DNA of 64,000 nucleotides from Oscillospiraceae bacterium (GTDB lineage Bacteria; Bacillota; Clostridia; Oscillospirales; Oscillospiraceae), in NCBI GenBank assembly GCA_017430455.1, contig JAFRMX010000009.1:1-64000 (forward strand). The letters are read 5' to 3'. The position numbers and the translations under genes were made by a program. Positions 16,392 to 24,928 of this stretch are shown one piece after another (the first letter of the stretch is position 1; each line of letters opens with the position of its first letter). The notes under the pieces are model-generated. The model did not search any database. It saw only the letters and a list, made by a program, of their open reading frames with translations, and was not told the DNA's origin.

Positions 16392-17048
16392 ATGACCGGC
16401 CTTCCGAGATCAACGGAGTTCGGGAAAAGGATCCCGAAGCAGAAGTTTTATGAAAATTTAAATATAAGCCCAGCTCTGAAGAAAAGTTTTGTCGAACAGA
16501 TAAAAATAATCTATTGGGCGAATAAAATAGCACCCTCGACAGTAAACATCGCCGAGGGTAAGGCTGTTTCCGAAATTGAAGTATTTCACATAAAGCTCAA
16601 TACGGAGATGATCGATGAAGCAGTTTTAAAACAAATAGACAGGGAAATTGCTTATCATATTGTTTTTATTTTGGAATATAACGGCCTGTTTCAGGCTTAT
16701 ATAGGATATAAAGAAGCCTCTTCGGGCAATAACGCGTTTAAAGTCGACCGGTATTATCATACGGATTGGATTCAGGAAGATGAACTTCCGTTGAAGCTTG
16801 AAGGACTTGACATGGATACCGTTTATGAAAACTTTATCCGCCAGATCGCCGGAGATGCCCTGCAGAGCAGGGAAGATGAAACTATAAAAGATTCCGTTGA
16901 GCGGGATAAGAAAACTACCGATATTCAAAAGCAGATAGATCTTTTGGAAAAGAAGATACGAAAAGAAAAACAACTCAACAGGCAGATGGAAATGAGCACC
17001 GTGCTGAAGAAATTGAAAAAATCATTGGAGGATATACAAAATGGATAA
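16392..17048 (+). CDS. DUF4391 protein of the type III restriction locus
   Basis: The 218-residue protein starts MTGLPRSTEFGKRIPKQKFY and has the DUF4391 pattern (VEQIKIIYWANKIAPSTVNI, then VSEIEVFHIKL, VFILEYNG). The C-terminal third is a basic/acidic coiled coil (QKQIDLLEKKIRKEKQLNRQ). The family is known mainly as a neighbour of SNF2 helicases and type III methylase genes; its role is unknown. Coil and position suggest a linker or regulatory subunit. It starts 7 bp after the helicase stop and overlaps mod by 8 bp. Confidence 0.8.
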   Translation: MTGLPRSTEFGKRIPKQKFYENLNISPALKKSFVEQIKIIYWANKIAPSTVNIAEGKAVSEIEVFHIKLNTEMIDEAVLKQIDREIAYHIVFILEYNGLFQAYIGYKEASSGNNAFKVDRYYHTDWIQEDELPLKLEGLDMDTVYENFIRQIAGDALQSREDETIKDSVERDKKTTDIQKQIDLLEKKIRKEKQLNRQMEMSTVLKKLKKSLEDIQNG

Positions 17049-18924
17049 AATGCGGATGGAGACTCCCAATATTACTTCAGAAAACATTGAAAATATCGGA
17101 GCATTATTCCCAAACTGTATAACGGAGACGAAAGATAAGGACGGTAATCTTAAAAAAGCAATAAACTTTGACATTCTTCAGCAGATGCTCTCTGAGGATA
17201 TAGTTGAAGGCGACGAAGCATATGAGTTTACTTGGGTGGGTAAGAAGGCGGCTATAGTAGAAGCCAACAAGCCCATTCGTAAAACTCTGCGTCCCTGCCC
17301 GGAAGAAAGTGTGGATTGGGATACTACGGAGAATCTTTATATTGAGGGCGATAATCTGGAAGTCCTTAAGCTTCTTCAAGAAAGTTACCTTGGAAAGATC
17401 AAGATGATCTACATTGATCCTCCGTATAACACGGGGAATGATTTTGTTTATGCAGACGACTTTCGTGTTTCATCTGAGCTTTGGGATGAGGAAAGCGGTG
17501 CAATAGATGAGAATGGAATCAGACTGTTTAGAAACACAGATTCTAATGGCCGTTTTCATTCAGACTGGTGTTCCATGATGTATTCTAGGCTGATATTAGC
17601 AAGAAATTTACTATCAGATGAGGGCGTTATTTTCATAAGCATCGATGATAATGAGTTAAATGCGTTACGGAAAATCTGTGACGAAGTGTTTGGAGTTGAC
17701 AATTTTAGGAATACAATACTTACACGTAGAAGAATAAAAAGCTTGAATTCGCAATTTGCTGAAAATGGATTGTTCAGTATGAATGTTGGTTTTGAGTATA
17801 TTCTTGTATATTCAAAGACAAAGTCATTTCTCATGAAGGCCCTACAGATGAAAAAACAAGCTACTTCTGAAAAAGGCAGATGGGATGTGTTTTGGAGCAA
17901 TGCTGATAGGCCAACTATGCGATATGAATTATTGGGATTTACTCCAACTACGGGACAATGGAGAAACTCAAAAGAGAAAGCTGATATAGCAGTTGCAAAC
18001 TATGAAAAATATCTTTCAGAATACTCCGAGAAAATGACTATCGAAGAGTATTACAAAAAGACTGGGATAAAGGAGTTTATTCGGCGTATTCCCAATGGAA
18101 TAGGTAAAAACGGTGGTGTTCAGCATTGGGTTGCACCAAGTGATACATTACTAAGAACATCTAACTGGACGGATATTGAAGTTTCACAAATAGGTAAGGA
18201 AATTGAAGTTCCTTTTGATAATCCAAAAAGCAAACAATTGTTGATGGAATTGGTAAAACTCTCTGAGTTTTCTCCGACCGATATTGTCTTGGATTTCTTT
18301 TCTGGCTCGGCAACTACCGCTCATGCAGTTATGCAGCTAAATGCTGAGGATAATGGTAGTCGCAAGTTTATTATGGTTCAAATCCCTGAAGAAACGGAAG
18401 AGAACAGCGAAGCACACAAACTTGGTTACAAGAATATTTGTGAGATTGGACAAGAACGTATACGTCGCGCAGGGGCAAAGATTAAAGAAGAAAATCCATT
18501 GACAACACAAGATCTTGACGTTGGATTCCGCGTTTTTAAGCTGGATGACAGTAATATGAACGACGTGTACTACACCGCGGGAGACTACACACAGGATCTT
18601 CTTACCATGCTGGAATCTAATGTAAAGCCTGACCGTACTGATCTGGACCTGCTGTTTGGTTGTCTTCTGGAATGGGGACTGCCCCTTTCCATGCCGTATA
18701 AGTCTGAAAAGATTGAAGGCTGCACTGTACACACGTATAACGATGGCGATTTGATAGCCTGTTTTGATGAAAATGTTCCGGAGACTGTTATTCGTGAGAT
18801 TGCAAAGAAAAAACCTTTGAGAGCGGTGTTCAGAGATTCAAGCTTCTCGGACAGTCCGGCAAAGATAAATGTTGAAGAGTTATTTAAGTACATATCACCG
18901 GATACAAGAGTAAAGGTTATATAA
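17041..18924 (+). CDS. mod: Type III restriction-modification methyltransferase (Mod)
   Basis: The 627-residue protein is a beta-class N6-adenine methyltransferase. DPPYNTG (motif IV) is near residue 126 and the SAM-binding LDFFSGSATTAHAV (motif I) near 415, the beta-class order. The target-recognition region lies between them, about 215-410. Its DNA (17,690-18,300) is more A+T-rich and uses codons unlike the flanks, which fits exchange of recognition domains. ATG 17041 has GGAGG 8 nt upstream and overlaps DUF4391. With Res it should methylate and recognise an asymmetric site. Confidence 0.93.
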   Translation: MDKMRMETPNITSENIENIGALFPNCITETKDKDGNLKKAINFDILQQMLSEDIVEGDEAYEFTWVGKKAAIVEANKPIRKTLRPCPEESVDWDTTENLYIEGDNLEVLKLLQESYLGKIKMIYIDPPYNTGNDFVYADDFRVSSELWDEESGAIDENGIRLFRNTDSNGRFHSDWCSMMYSRLILARNLLSDEGVIFISIDDNELNALRKICDEVFGVDNFRNTILTRRRIKSLNSQFAENGLFSMNVGFEYILVYSKTKSFLMKALQMKKQATSEKGRWDVFWSNADRPTMRYELLGFTPTTGQWRNSKEKADIAVANYEKYLSEYSEKMTIEEYYKKTGIKEFIRRIPNGIGKNGGVQHWVAPSDTLLRTSNWTDIEVSQIGKEIEVPFDNPKSKQLLMELVKLSEFSPTDIVLDFFSGSATTAHAVMQLNAEDNGSRKFIMVQIPEETEENSEAHKLGYKNICEIGQERIRRAGAKIKEENPLTTQDLDVGFRVFKLDDSNMNDVYYTAGDYTQDLLTMLESNVKPDRTDLDLLFGCLLEWGLPLSMPYKSEKIEGCTVHTYNDGDLIACFDENVPETVIREIAKKKPLRAVFRDSSFSDSPAKINVEELFKYISPDTRVKVI

Positions 18925-18939
18925 AAAGGTGTCGTAAAA

Positions 18940-21900
18940 ATGAAGCTTCAGTATAAACAACAAAGGTTTCAAGCGGATGCGGCGAAGGCAGTTGTAGATG
19001 TCTTTGCGGGACAGCCATATCTGACGTCTTCATATATGATCGATTACGGCAGTTCCGCTGCAGGGCAGACTGTAAAAGGCTTCGATGAATTTGTAGGCTG
19101 GAGAAACGAGCCTATCGTACCGGAGCTCTCTTCCGAGACTATTCTGAAGAATCTGCAGAATGTTCAGAAAGCAAATCAGCTGAACATATCCGATCATCTT
19201 GAGGGGAAGTATAACCTTACAATCGAGATGGAGACGGGCGTTGGAAAGACATATACATACATAAAAACCATGTACGAGCTCAACCGCGCTTACGGCTGGA
19301 GCAAGTTCATAATCGTAGTTCCGAGTATTGCCATAAGAGAAGGCGTATATAAGACTTTCCAGACGACCGAGGAGCATTTTGCTGAAGTTTACAGCAAAAA
19401 GATCAGATATTTCATATACAATTCTGCCCAGCTCACAGAGATAGACAGATTCGCCTCGGATAACTCCATAAATGTTATGATAATCAATTCCCAGGCGTTT
19501 AATGCCAAGGGAGAGGCGCACCAGAGAATTTATAAGAAGCTGGATGAATTCCGCTCCAGAAGACCTATAGATATTATCGCGAAGACCAATCCTGTCGTTA
19601 TTATAGATGAGCCTCAGTCTGTTGAAGGAGCAAGAACCAAGGAAAGATTAAAAGAGTTTAATGCTCTAATGACTCTTCGCTACAGCGCGACGCCGAGGGA
19701 GCAGTATAACCTTGTCTACAGGCTGGATGCTATGGATGCATACAATAAAAAGCTTGTAAAAAAGATATCCGTAAAAGGAATAAGCAAGAGCGGAACGGAA
19801 TCCGGAAACGGTTTTGTATATCTTGAAGGTATAAATCTCTCTGAAAAAGATCCTACTGCAACAATTACATTTAACTGTACAGGTGCCAACTCAGTAAAAA
19901 AAGTCACCAGGAAGGTCAGTGAGGGCTTTAATCTGTATCCCAATTCCAATAACCTCGAGGAATACAGAAACAATTATGTAGTCAGCAGAATAGACGGAAG
20001 AGACAATCATATCGAATTCGTAAATGGGATAAAGATATTTGCAGGCGATATTTCCGGGAAAGTTGACGATAACGAGCTGAGAAGGATCCAGATAAGAGAG
20101 ACAATAATCTCACATATAGAGCGGGAGCAGCAGCTTTACAGAAAAGGAATTAAAGTCCTCTCCCTGTTCTTCATTGACCAGGTTGACCATTACAGACAAT
20201 ATGACGAGAACGGGAATCCCCGGAACGGTATATTTGCCCAAATGTTTGAAGAGGAATATGAAAACGTAGTTGGAAATCTTTTAAGACAGTTCAACGACGA
20301 AGACTACATGGAGTATTTGGACTCGATAAAAGTTTCCAAAACTCACGCGGGATACTTCTCGATAGACAAAAAAGGGCACATGATAAACAGTAAAGTCGGA
20401 AGAAATGAGACTTCCTCCGACGATGTGAGCGCTTACGATCTTATTATGAAAGATAAAGAGCGGCTTCTGGATTTGAACCCGAAGCGTTCCCCGGTAAGAT
20501 TCATCTTCTCGCACTCAGCGCTTAAAGAGGGCTGGGATAACCCGAATGTGTTCCAGATCTGTACCCTGAAAGATTCCGACGCGACGATTAAGAAACGCCA
20601 GGAAGTGGGTCGCGGAATGCGCCTTTGCGTAAATCAGGAAGGCGAGAGAATGGACGAAAATGTTCTCGGTAACAACGTCCAGAGAGTAAATCTGCTCACG
20701 GTTATTGCAAGTGAAAGCTATGAGAAGTTTGCAAAGACTCTTCAAACTGAAATTGCCGATGCAGTTGCTGACAGGCCGAAAGAGATTACGGAAGATCTCT
20801 TCAAGGGGAAAACTGTTAAGGATGACAACGGAAATGAATATACGATCAGTCGCGATATAGCGGCAGAGATCGTGTTCCAGATGACTTTAGGCGGTTATCT
20901 GGACAGACATCACCGTCTCACGCCAAAGTATTATGAAGATAAAGCCGGCGGGACTGTTCAGCTTGCGGAGGAGATAAAGCCTTATCAAGCTGATGTTCAG
21001 AATATTATCGATTCTGTGTTTAATGAAGCTGCAATTGCTCCGGAAAATGCAAGAAGCAATAATGTTGAACTGAAGCTGGATGAAGAAAAGCTTAACAGCA
21101 GAGAATTCAAAGCCCTATGGTCAAGGATAAACTCAAAATCCGTATATGTTGTTGATTTTGATACGGATGAGCTTATCCGAAAGGCAATAACGGCTTTGAA
21201 TGAGAAGCTCAGAGTCTCGAAAATATTCTATACAGTTACAACAGGAAAGATCGACGAGATCAAATCAAAACAGGAGCTTCAAGCAGGTACGGTTGCATTC
21301 AGAACCAATACCGCGACATATACTTCCGCAAAACAGGTCGAGGCTGCAAGCAACGTTAAATACGATCTGATAGGCAAGATAGTTGAGGGAACCGGACTTA
21401 CAAGAAAAGATGCTGCAGCTATTCTTAAAGGCATTGAAAAAATAGTCTTTGAGCAGTTCAAAAACAACCCGGAGGAATTCATATTAAAAGCTGTAAACAT
21501 AATAAACGAGGAAAAAGCAACGGTCATAATTGAGCATATAACATACAATGTACTTGATGAAAAATACGATACAAGCGTCTTTACGGATGCAACGATCAAG
21601 GGCAAACTCGGGGCAAACGCGATGAAAGCCAATCATCATTTATACGATCATATCGTATATGACTCAACAAATGAGCATGACTTTGCCGAAGCGCTTGATA
21701 CGTATCAGGATGTTGCAGTTTATGTAAAACTGCCGAACGGGTTTTATATCAATACTCCTGTCGGACACTATAATCCTGACTGGGCAATAGCCTTTAAAGA
21801 CGGTACCGTTAAACATGTGTATTTTGTCGCGGAAACTAAAGGTTCAATGTCAACTATGGAGCTCCGCGCGGTAGAGAAAGCCAAAATAGACTGCGCGAGA

Positions 21901-21987
21901 GAGCACTTCAGAGCAATCAGCGGAGACAATATCGTCTATGACGTTGTAGACAGTTATACTTCACTTTTACAGAAAGTGATGAAGTGA
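18940..21987 (+). CDS. res: Type III restriction endonuclease (Res)
   Basis: The 1015-residue protein has an SF2 helicase core and a C-terminal nuclease. Motifs are METGVGKTYT (97-106), IIDEPQSVEG (near 222), RYSATPRE (near 248), EGWDNPNVFQ and QEVGRGMRLC in the second RecA domain, and the PD-(D/E)xK elements NPDWAIAF (near 945) and ETKGS (near 964). All catalytic residues are present, so it appears active. It lies 15 bp after mod with an AAAGGTG site. Type III cleavage needs the Mod-Res complex and ATP-driven communication between two sites. Confidence 0.93.
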   Translation: MKLQYKQQRFQADAAKAVVDVFAGQPYLTSSYMIDYGSSAAGQTVKGFDEFVGWRNEPIVPELSSETILKNLQNVQKANQLNISDHLEGKYNLTIEMETGVGKTYTYIKTMYELNRAYGWSKFIIVVPSIAIREGVYKTFQTTEEHFAEVYSKKIRYFIYNSAQLTEIDRFASDNSINVMIINSQAFNAKGEAHQRIYKKLDEFRSRRPIDIIAKTNPVVIIDEPQSVEGARTKERLKEFNALMTLRYSATPREQYNLVYRLDAMDAYNKKLVKKISVKGISKSGTESGNGFVYLEGINLSEKDPTATITFNCTGANSVKKVTRKVSEGFNLYPNSNNLEEYRNNYVVSRIDGRDNHIEFVNGIKIFAGDISGKVDDNELRRIQIRETIISHIEREQQLYRKGIKVLSLFFIDQVDHYRQYDENGNPRNGIFAQMFEEEYENVVGNLLRQFNDEDYMEYLDSIKVSKTHAGYFSIDKKGHMINSKVGRNETSSDDVSAYDLIMKDKERLLDLNPKRSPVRFIFSHSALKEGWDNPNVFQICTLKDSDATIKKRQEVGRGMRLCVNQEGERMDENVLGNNVQRVNLLTVIASESYEKFAKTLQTEIADAVADRPKEITEDLFKGKTVKDDNGNEYTISRDIAAEIVFQMTLGGYLDRHHRLTPKYYEDKAGGTVQLAEEIKPYQADVQNIIDSVFNEAAIAPENARSNNVELKLDEEKLNSREFKALWSRINSKSVYVVDFDTDELIRKAITALNEKLRVSKIFYTVTTGKIDEIKSKQELQAGTVAFRTNTATYTSAKQVEAASNVKYDLIGKIVEGTGLTRKDAAAILKGIEKIVFEQFKNNPEEFILKAVNIINEEKATVIIEHITYNVLDEKYDTSVFTDATIKGKLGANAMKANHHLYDHIVYDSTNEHDFAEALDTYQDVAVYVKLPNGFYINTPVGHYNPDWAIAFKDGTVKHVYFVAETKGSMSTMELRAVEKAKIDCAREHFRAISGDNIVYDVVDSYTSLLQKVMK

Positions 21988-22271
21988 AAAGAGACATTTG
22001 TGTCAATTATTATGCACTGGGGTCGGACCCGTATATTTTGTAACGCTATCAGTAAACGAAAGTAATGGCCGAAAAAGCGGTATAGAATCCTAATGGAAAC
22101 TGTACCGCTTGAACAACGATAGGAAAGTCTCTTATTATTTCATTCTAAAATTTGAGGTTTAAGCTATGAATGATTCTGTCGGAAATGTGATTCTGTATAT
22201 ACAGAAAACACTATACGAAGGAAAAGCTCCGGATGAGGACGGGAATTTTATATATGGTCGAGTTCATTAAG
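21988..22271. other. Intergenic region with repeat hairpin and gene fragment
   Basis: Between res and the RhuM-like gene are a GGGTCGGACCC palindrome (about 22020-22030), a hairpin AGCGGTATAG...CTGTACCGCT (22076-22109) related to one at 7918-7937, and a 34-codon open frame (22166-22270, begins MNDSVGNVILYIQKTLYEGK) that may be the 5' stub of a lost gene. No complete gene is visible. Confidence 0.5.
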
Positions 22272-22313
22272 GATAATTGGAGTTGTTTGAAAGATAATTG
22301 GAGTTATTCGAAG
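22272..22313. repeat. Two tandem 21-bp direct repeats, candidate operator
   Basis: GATAATTGGAGTTGTTTGAA-A and GATAATTGGAGTTATTCGAA-G are exactly adjacent with three mismatches. The 21-bp spacing equals two DNA turns, so a dimeric regulator could bind both on one face. They lie about 115 bp before the RhuM-like gene. Confidence 0.65.
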
Positions 22314-22427
22314 AATAACTAGGGGTTTTCCAGACGAGCAGTCTGAAAATGGTTTTCATGCTTTTTTTGTTGAGCCCTGCGCACTGCAGCATTATTATAA
22401 ATACTTTTCAGACCATTGGAGGTTAAA

Positions 22428-23456
22428 ATGGCTAAAGATTTAACAACATCGAGAGTCGATAGGCAAAACATACTGAATAACGAATTGGCTTTGCAAGAGA
22501 TCCAAGTATCCTCAAATATCAAAGGCATTTTGTATGAAGGAAAGATTTGCCTTACCAAAAATATGGTTGCTGCGTTCTTTGATGTTGAACCAAGAACTAT
22601 AGAGAGATATGTCAGCGATAATGCAGATGAGCTGATGAATAATGGATATGAGATTCTTCGTGGACAACGATTGAAATCATTCATCCAGTGTGTTAGGGAG
22701 CAGGATGTTCCCGACATTAATGTCGGGAACATCAGTAATCGAACTCCTCAATTGGCCATTTTTGATTTTCGCTCTTTCCTTAACATAGCTATGCTACTCA
22801 CAGAGAGCGAAAACGCAAGAGTTCTTCGGCAGTTGATCCTAGACATAGTTATCGATCTGGTCAACCAGAAGACTGGCGGAGGAACAAAATATATAAATCA
22901 ACGAGATAAAGACTTTATAAGTACATATCTACAAGAAGAAAACTATCGCAGGGAGTTTACCGATGCCCTCCGTGATTATGTAGATATGGGCAATGCAAAA
23001 TATGCAATATATACTGATAAGATTTATCAAAGCATTTTTAAAGAAAAGGCAAGAGAGTATCGCGAAATCCTAAGATTGAAGAAAAATGACAAAGTAAGAG
23101 ATACGCTTTATTCTGAAGTCCTAAATCTGGTTGCATCTTATGAATGCGGCCTTGCAGCATTATTAAAAGAACAATCGGAGCAGCTTGGGAGAAAATTAAA
23201 TAACTGGGAAACGGATGATGTGTTTAGAGCGTTTGAACAACTCCCCCTTTGGAAACCCCTTGTTCATAGTGCCAGAGTTAAAATGGCAAGCCGAGATCTT
23301 GCTCTGAGAGATGCGTTCCATCAGCATTTGGAAGAATATATACAACCGCTTGAATCTGAAGAGTATCACAGATTCCTTGGTGCAGAGGGTGATGAAATAG
23401 AACGTTTAATGATTGAGAATGAGGCTGTTCTTAAGCGTCTGAAGGAGCGAGAATAA
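22428..23456 (+). CDS. RhuM-like DNA-binding protein, likely partner of Doc
   Basis: The 342-residue protein starts MAKDLTTSRVDRQNILNNEL and has the RhuM-type region (LYEGKICLTKNMVAAFFDVE, then RTIERYVSDNADELMNNGYE) followed by a long helical C-terminal half. RhuM-like proteins combine a phage-antirepressor/winged-helix-like domain with unknown tails. I chose ATG 22428 because GGAGG lies just upstream; a TTG at 22416 overlaps that site. A one-base overlap with the Doc-like gene suggests that it is the antitoxin or regulator of a toxin-antitoxin pair. The tandem 21-bp repeats upstream are a possible binding site. Confidence 0.75.
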   Translation: MAKDLTTSRVDRQNILNNELALQEIQVSSNIKGILYEGKICLTKNMVAAFFDVEPRTIERYVSDNADELMNNGYEILRGQRLKSFIQCVREQDVPDINVGNISNRTPQLAIFDFRSFLNIAMLLTESENARVLRQLILDIVIDLVNQKTGGGTKYINQRDKDFISTYLQEENYRREFTDALRDYVDMGNAKYAIYTDKIYQSIFKEKAREYREILRLKKNDKVRDTLYSEVLNLVASYECGLAALLKEQSEQLGRKLNNWETDDVFRAFEQLPLWKPLVHSARVKMASRDLALRDAFHQHLEEYIQPLESEEYHRFLGAEGDEIERLMIENEAVLKRLKERE

Positions 23457-23893
23457 TGGGGAATTTGAACTATATCCCGCTTGAAAGCGCACGCGAAATC
23501 CATCGATTGACCATCACTCATAGTGGTGGCGGAGTGTATGAATCTCTTGATCTTGGTCGGTTAGATAGTGTTCTTTTTAATATCCAGAATGACGATTACT
23601 ATCCGACTTTTGTGGACAAACTTACACATCTGTTTTTCTGCACATGTCAATTCCATTGCTTCGCAGATGGAAATAAACGTCTGGCAATAACTCTGTCAGC
23701 TCAGTTTTTGCTGATTAATGGTTATATGGCAGTTGCAAAGCACTTTTTTGAGATTACGGAAAACATAAGCTATCAGGTTGCTGCAGGAAAAATTGACAAG
23801 GAATTGCTACATCGAATTCTTCAAGCAATTATAGAGGATACATACGACGAAGATGAGGAACTAAAAATCGATATAATAAATGCTATAAGCTAG
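23456..23893 (+). CDS. Doc/Fic-family toxin
   Basis: The 145-residue protein has the Fic motif HCFADGNKR (His near 67), with the catalytic His and the DGNKR loop of Doc-type enzymes, so it appears active. Doc enzymes phosphorylate EF-Tu and stop translation, and other Fic proteins transfer AMP. No inhibitory (S/T)xxxE(G/N) helix is obvious in this chain, so inhibition would come from a partner, most likely the preceding RhuM-like protein. The start overlaps that gene's stop by one base (TAATG). The last 20 residues are acidic. Confidence 0.8.
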   Translation: MGNLNYIPLESAREIHRLTITHSGGGVYESLDLGRLDSVLFNIQNDDYYPTFVDKLTHLFFCTCQFHCFADGNKRLAITLSAQFLLINGYMAVAKHFFEITENISYQVAAGKIDKELLHRILQAIIEDTYDEDEELKIDIINAIS

Positions 23894-23908
23894 AAGAGGA
23901 CTAAATAT

Positions 23909-24844
23909 ATGAATGGGACAGAGATTATTTCATTTTTATCGGAGAATTTTCCATCAATAGCTAATGCTGTAAGTGCAGTTACAGGGGGGCTGTTTACAGC
24001 TATTTTCCTGCGACATAATACAGCTGCCAAGGAATTTGAAAAGATAAAAGCTGGTCATTTTAAAGAAGTTGCCGATGAATTGCTAAAAACTGGAGAGATG
24101 ACCCATACCGAGTACTATAAAGCCAATAATTTCTTGGCTGTTGCTCAAAAAGCTGATAAGCATTATGCAAAGCTTCCTCAACGAGATAGCTTTGACGCTT
24201 ACGATTTTGATTGGTTTATTCGGTTCTATGAAGCTGTAGGGAATATTAGTAATGAAGAAATGCAAGATTTATGGGCTAAGATCCTTGCAGGGGAAATCAG
24301 TCACCCGTCCACGTATTCTTTACGTACAATCGATGTCCTGAAGAACTTAAACAAAACCGATGCCTCATTGTTTGAAAAAGTGTGCATGCACTCCGTATTC
24401 TCAGATGGAAAGTTTTTTTTGCCCCGTTATGATAAGTACCTCGATGAGATTGGAATTAGCTATTCTGAGATAATGCTATTGAGCGAACTTGGATTAATGT
24501 ATAATGATGGGACAATAGTACTTAAATTCAAGCCGCAAATAGGGACTAATATATTGTTATCAAACAGAAATCTATTAATGACGTACACCTCATCATCTGA
24601 GATTAATAGAATGATCAATATCAATCAATATCCATTTACACAGGTCGGCTATGAAATCGCTTCACTTAAAGGGTATTGTGCTTCAAATGATGACTTTATG
24701 CTTTTTGCCAAAGAAGTAAGTGCTGGAATAAAGGACGTGACGTTCGAGGTACATAGAATAATTAATCGGACGAATAATCAGGTCCAGTATGATGCAACTG
24801 ATCTTCTTGCTGAAAAGCTCGCAACCGAGAGTAATGCCGGATAA
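23909..24844 (+). CDS. DUF2806-like membrane-tethered protein
   Basis: The 311-residue protein begins MNGTEIISFLSENFPSIANA and has one N-terminal hydrophobic segment (about 17-35) followed by a soluble domain. NISNEEMQDLWAKILAGEIS and YSLRTIDVLKNLNKTDASLF match DUF2806/TIGR03899-type domains of unknown function. It is 15 bp after the Doc-like gene and 84 bp before the SIR2 gene, on the same strand. A role as membrane sensor or effector of the defence group is inference from position. An AGAGGA site supports the start. Confidence 0.65.
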   Translation: MNGTEIISFLSENFPSIANAVSAVTGGLFTAIFLRHNTAAKEFEKIKAGHFKEVADELLKTGEMTHTEYYKANNFLAVAQKADKHYAKLPQRDSFDAYDFDWFIRFYEAVGNISNEEMQDLWAKILAGEISHPSTYSLRTIDVLKNLNKTDASLFEKVCMHSVFSDGKFFLPRYDKYLDEIGISYSEIMLLSELGLMYNDGTIVLKFKPQIGTNILLSNRNLLMTYTSSSEINRMININQYPFTQVGYEIASLKGYCASNDDFMLFAKEVSAGIKDVTFEVHRIINRTNNQVQYDATDLLAEKLATESNAG

Positions 24845-24928
24845 TATTGCTCTTTATCTTTGTAACTTTTTTGAAATATAGATTTACGGGGAACAGAAAC
24901 ATATTATATAGCATAACCAGCAACGAGG

